The notes under the pieces: generated by a model
Database searches by the model: none
What the model was told of the DNA's origin: nothing
Seen by the model: only the letters and a program-made list of their open reading frames with translations
Part shown: positions 3,563-5,055 of the stretch, one piece after another
How positions within the stretch are numbered: the first letter of the stretch is position 1
Layout of the letters: every line of letters begins with the position of its first letter
From: JBOGJI01 sp050747865
GTDB lineage: Bacteria > Acidobacteriota > Thermoanaerobaculia > Multivoradales > JAHEKO01
DNA length: 5,055 nucleotides
NCBI GenBank assembly: GCA_050747865.1
Contig: JBOGJI010000143.1
Span: 1-5,055, forward strand
Direction of reading: 5' to 3'
Translations under genes and position numbers: made by a program

Positions 3563-5055
3563 CTATTCCAAGCGCAGCGCCTGCATGACGTCGACGTGCG
3601 ACGCCCTTGCGGCAGGCGTCAACGAGGCGAGGACGCCGGCGGCGGCGAGGACGGACGCCGCGCCGAGGAGGGGCAGGACACCGGGCAGGCGCACGCCTTC
3701 GACGACGCTGCCCGCGACAGCCGCGAACGCGTAGCCGCCTGCGGCGCCCGCGACGATTCCGATCCCCACGATCAGCACGCCCTCCCGCAGCACGCGCGCC
3801 AGCAGTTGACGCGGTGTCGAGCCGATCGCCAGCCGCACGGCGAACTCGCGGGTGCGCGCGCTCACCGAGAACGCCAGCACGCCCGCCACACCCACCAGCG
3901 CGATGAGCAACGCGACGCCGGCAAATCCGGAGATCACGAAGGCGTTCAGCCGATCCGAGGCCAGCGCTTCGGCCCGCACGTCCTCGAGCGTGGCGGCACG
4001 CTCCACGGCCTGATCCGCCGACACCTCTCGGATGACGCGGGTTACCTGCGGCACGAGCGCGTACGGATCGCCGGCCGCGTGCACGAACAGGCGCCCGCCG
4101 ACGCCGACTTGCTGCAGCGGGTGGTAGATCGTCATCGCCGGTCCCGGCACCACGCTCTCATCCTCTACATCCGCCACCACGCCGACGATGCGGCACGGCT
4201 GTGGTTGGCAGAATCGTTCCGGTCCACCAGGGGCCCACCGGAGGCGCCGGTTCACCGCCTCGCCATTCGGAAACAGGCGCTGCGCGATGCTCTCGCTCAC
4301 GATCACGACCCGCTCGCCGTCGGCGCGATCGTCGTCGGTGAAGTCCCGGCCGGCGACGAGCGGCACGCCGAGCACCGCGAAGAAGCGCGGCGCGACCATG
4401 CGGATCCGCGCGTGCGGATACTCTTCGCCGTCCGCGGGCGTGTAGCCCTCCGCCGCGAACTGGAAGCGAGGGAAGCGCCCGGCATCGCGCCAAGGCACGT
4501 AGCTGCCGGCCGCGACGCCCAACACGCCCGGCAGCTCGCCGATGCGCCGCGTGGCCTCCAGCGAGACGTTCATGACCTGGTCGAACCCGAAGCCCGTTGC
4601 CGGCGCGGGGATGTCGAACGCCACAACCTGCCGCATGTTGTAGCGGGTGGGTGCCGTCTGCAGCGCGACGAGCGCGGCAAGCAGCGCGGCCGCGCCGGCG
4701 AGCAGGACGAACGAGAAGGCGATCTGCGTCGTCGCGAAGACGCGCAGGCGGCGGCTCGTGCCGGGGGTGACCCGGACGCCACCACCCGCGAGCCTAATGC
4801 CGGTCGGCGCCTGAGGGGAGGGCAGCCGCGGGACGTAGGCGAGCAGCACCGCCGCCGCCATCGCGAGACCGGCGCCGACCCAGAGCAGGCTGGCGTCGAC
4901 GGTGACGTCGAGTGCCCGCACCGAGAAGCGTGACGCGTAGCGAGCGACGACGGAGACGAGCGGGCGGGCCAGGGCGACGCCGAGCACGGCACCGGCGCCG
5001 CAGAGCACGAGACTCTCGGCCAACAAGGTGCGCCGCAGCGCGCCGCGGCTCGCAC
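3563..5055 (-). CDS. ADOP-family (FtsX/MacB-like) ABC permease, 5' end beyond window
   Basis: The frame is open at the right edge and gives the last 496 residues before TAG at 3563-3565, probably 55-60% of an ~800-850 residue inner-membrane protein. It starts ASRGALRRTLLAES, the loop after helix 2, so the true start is outside; an internal TTG at 5026 should not be taken as the start. Positions in this fragment: helix 3 about 10-30, helix 4 about 55-73, second-half entry helix about 107-131, periplasmic domain about 135-365 (GVPLVAGRDFTDDD, VIVSESIAQRLFP, IVGVVADV). Helix 6 is about 371-397, coupling loop RTREFAVRLAIGS, helix 7 about 421-448, helix 8 about 459-479, and the end TPAARASHVDVMQALRLE. 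It lacks the internal jumps seen in the other two permeases. Two cysteines (282, 287; CQPQPC) in the periplasmic part could form a disulfide. Such permeases are usually assigned to export or envelope transport with a separate ATPase; the substrate is unknown. Confidence 0.92.
   Translation of the reverse strand, partial: ASRGALRRTLLAESLVLCGAGAVLGVALARPLVSVVARYASRFSVRALDVTVDASLLWVGAGLAMAAAVLLAYVPRLPSPQAPTGIRLAGGGVRVTPGTSRRLRVFATTQIAFSFVLLAGAAALLAALVALQTAPTRYNMRQVVAFDIPAPATGFGFDQVMNVSLEATRRIGELPGVLGVAAGSYVPWRDAGRFPRFQFAAEGYTPADGEEYPHARIRMVAPRFFAVLGVPLVAGRDFTDDDRADGERVVIVSESIAQRLFPNGEAVNRRLRWAPGGPERFCQPQPCRIVGVVADVEDESVVPGPAMTIYHPLQQVGVGGRLFVHAAGDPYALVPQVTRVIREVSADQAVERAATLEDVRAEALASDRLNAFVISGFAGVALLIALVGVAGVLAFSVSARTREFAVRLAIGSTPRQLLARVLREGVLIVGIGIVAGAAGGYAFAAVAGSVVEGVRLPGVLPLLGAASVLAAAGVLASLTPAARASHVDVMQALRLE

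Noticed and set aside
3529..3565. Possible bidirectional terminator between convergent stops
   Set aside because: The palindrome has no loop and no T-run follows on either strand, so a rho-independent terminator is not supported.
3596..4933. Plus-strand open frame of 445 codons opposite the third permease
   Set aside because: Its product is rich in Arg, His, Asp and Ala with no recognisable fold. It mirrors the codon bias of a strongly supported permease on the other strand.

Overview
The window is GC-rich and dominated by FtsX/MacB-type permeases of the "acidobacterial duplicated orphan permease" (ADOP) kind. These are recognised by N-termini such as MNRLLQDLRYALRKLRRN, the LALGxGA...AxFSxxxxVLLxPLP first helix, and the repeated QRTREIxxRxAxGA and PARRAxxxD blocks. 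Together with the base composition this points to Acidobacteriota, Gemmatimonadota or a related soil or sediment lineage. The phylum is inferred, not proven.

Layout on the minus strand, in transcription order. (a) 5055-3563: the C-terminal ~496 residues of an ADOP permease that enters from the right edge and looks intact as far as it can be seen. (b) 2773-1827: a second ADOP gene reduced to its first ~117 and last ~198 residues, with the missing middle replaced by an out-of-frame junction (GTGA overlap at 2420-2423). (c) 1813-1088: an intact MacB/LolD-type ABC ATPase, closely coupled to (b). (d) 930 to beyond position 1: a third ADOP gene broken by one early frameshift and three internal deletions. 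Genes b, c and d look like one former operon: permease, ATPase, permease.

On the plus strand, between (a) and (b), is a two-gene toxin-antitoxin-like module. It consists of a ribbon-helix-helix antitoxin (3011-3223) and an overlapping PIN-domain (VapC-like) protein (3220-3531). The PIN protein ends right where the third catalytic acidic residue should be, so it is probably inactive. A short inverted repeat overlapping a plausible -35/-10 pair lies just upstream.

The main observation is that four neighbouring genes (two permeases flanking an intact ATPase, and a PIN toxin) appear to have lost internal or terminal segments, while the ATPase, the antitoxin and the third permease keep their expected motifs. 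This may be real decay by short-homology deletions or an assembly artefact; reads across the junctions would decide. I do not see a clearly new biological system here. The most unusual possibility is that permease (b) survives as a two-piece, four-helix mini-permease working with the intact ATPase. No RNA genes, CRISPR arrays, insertion sequences or rho-independent terminators were recognised.
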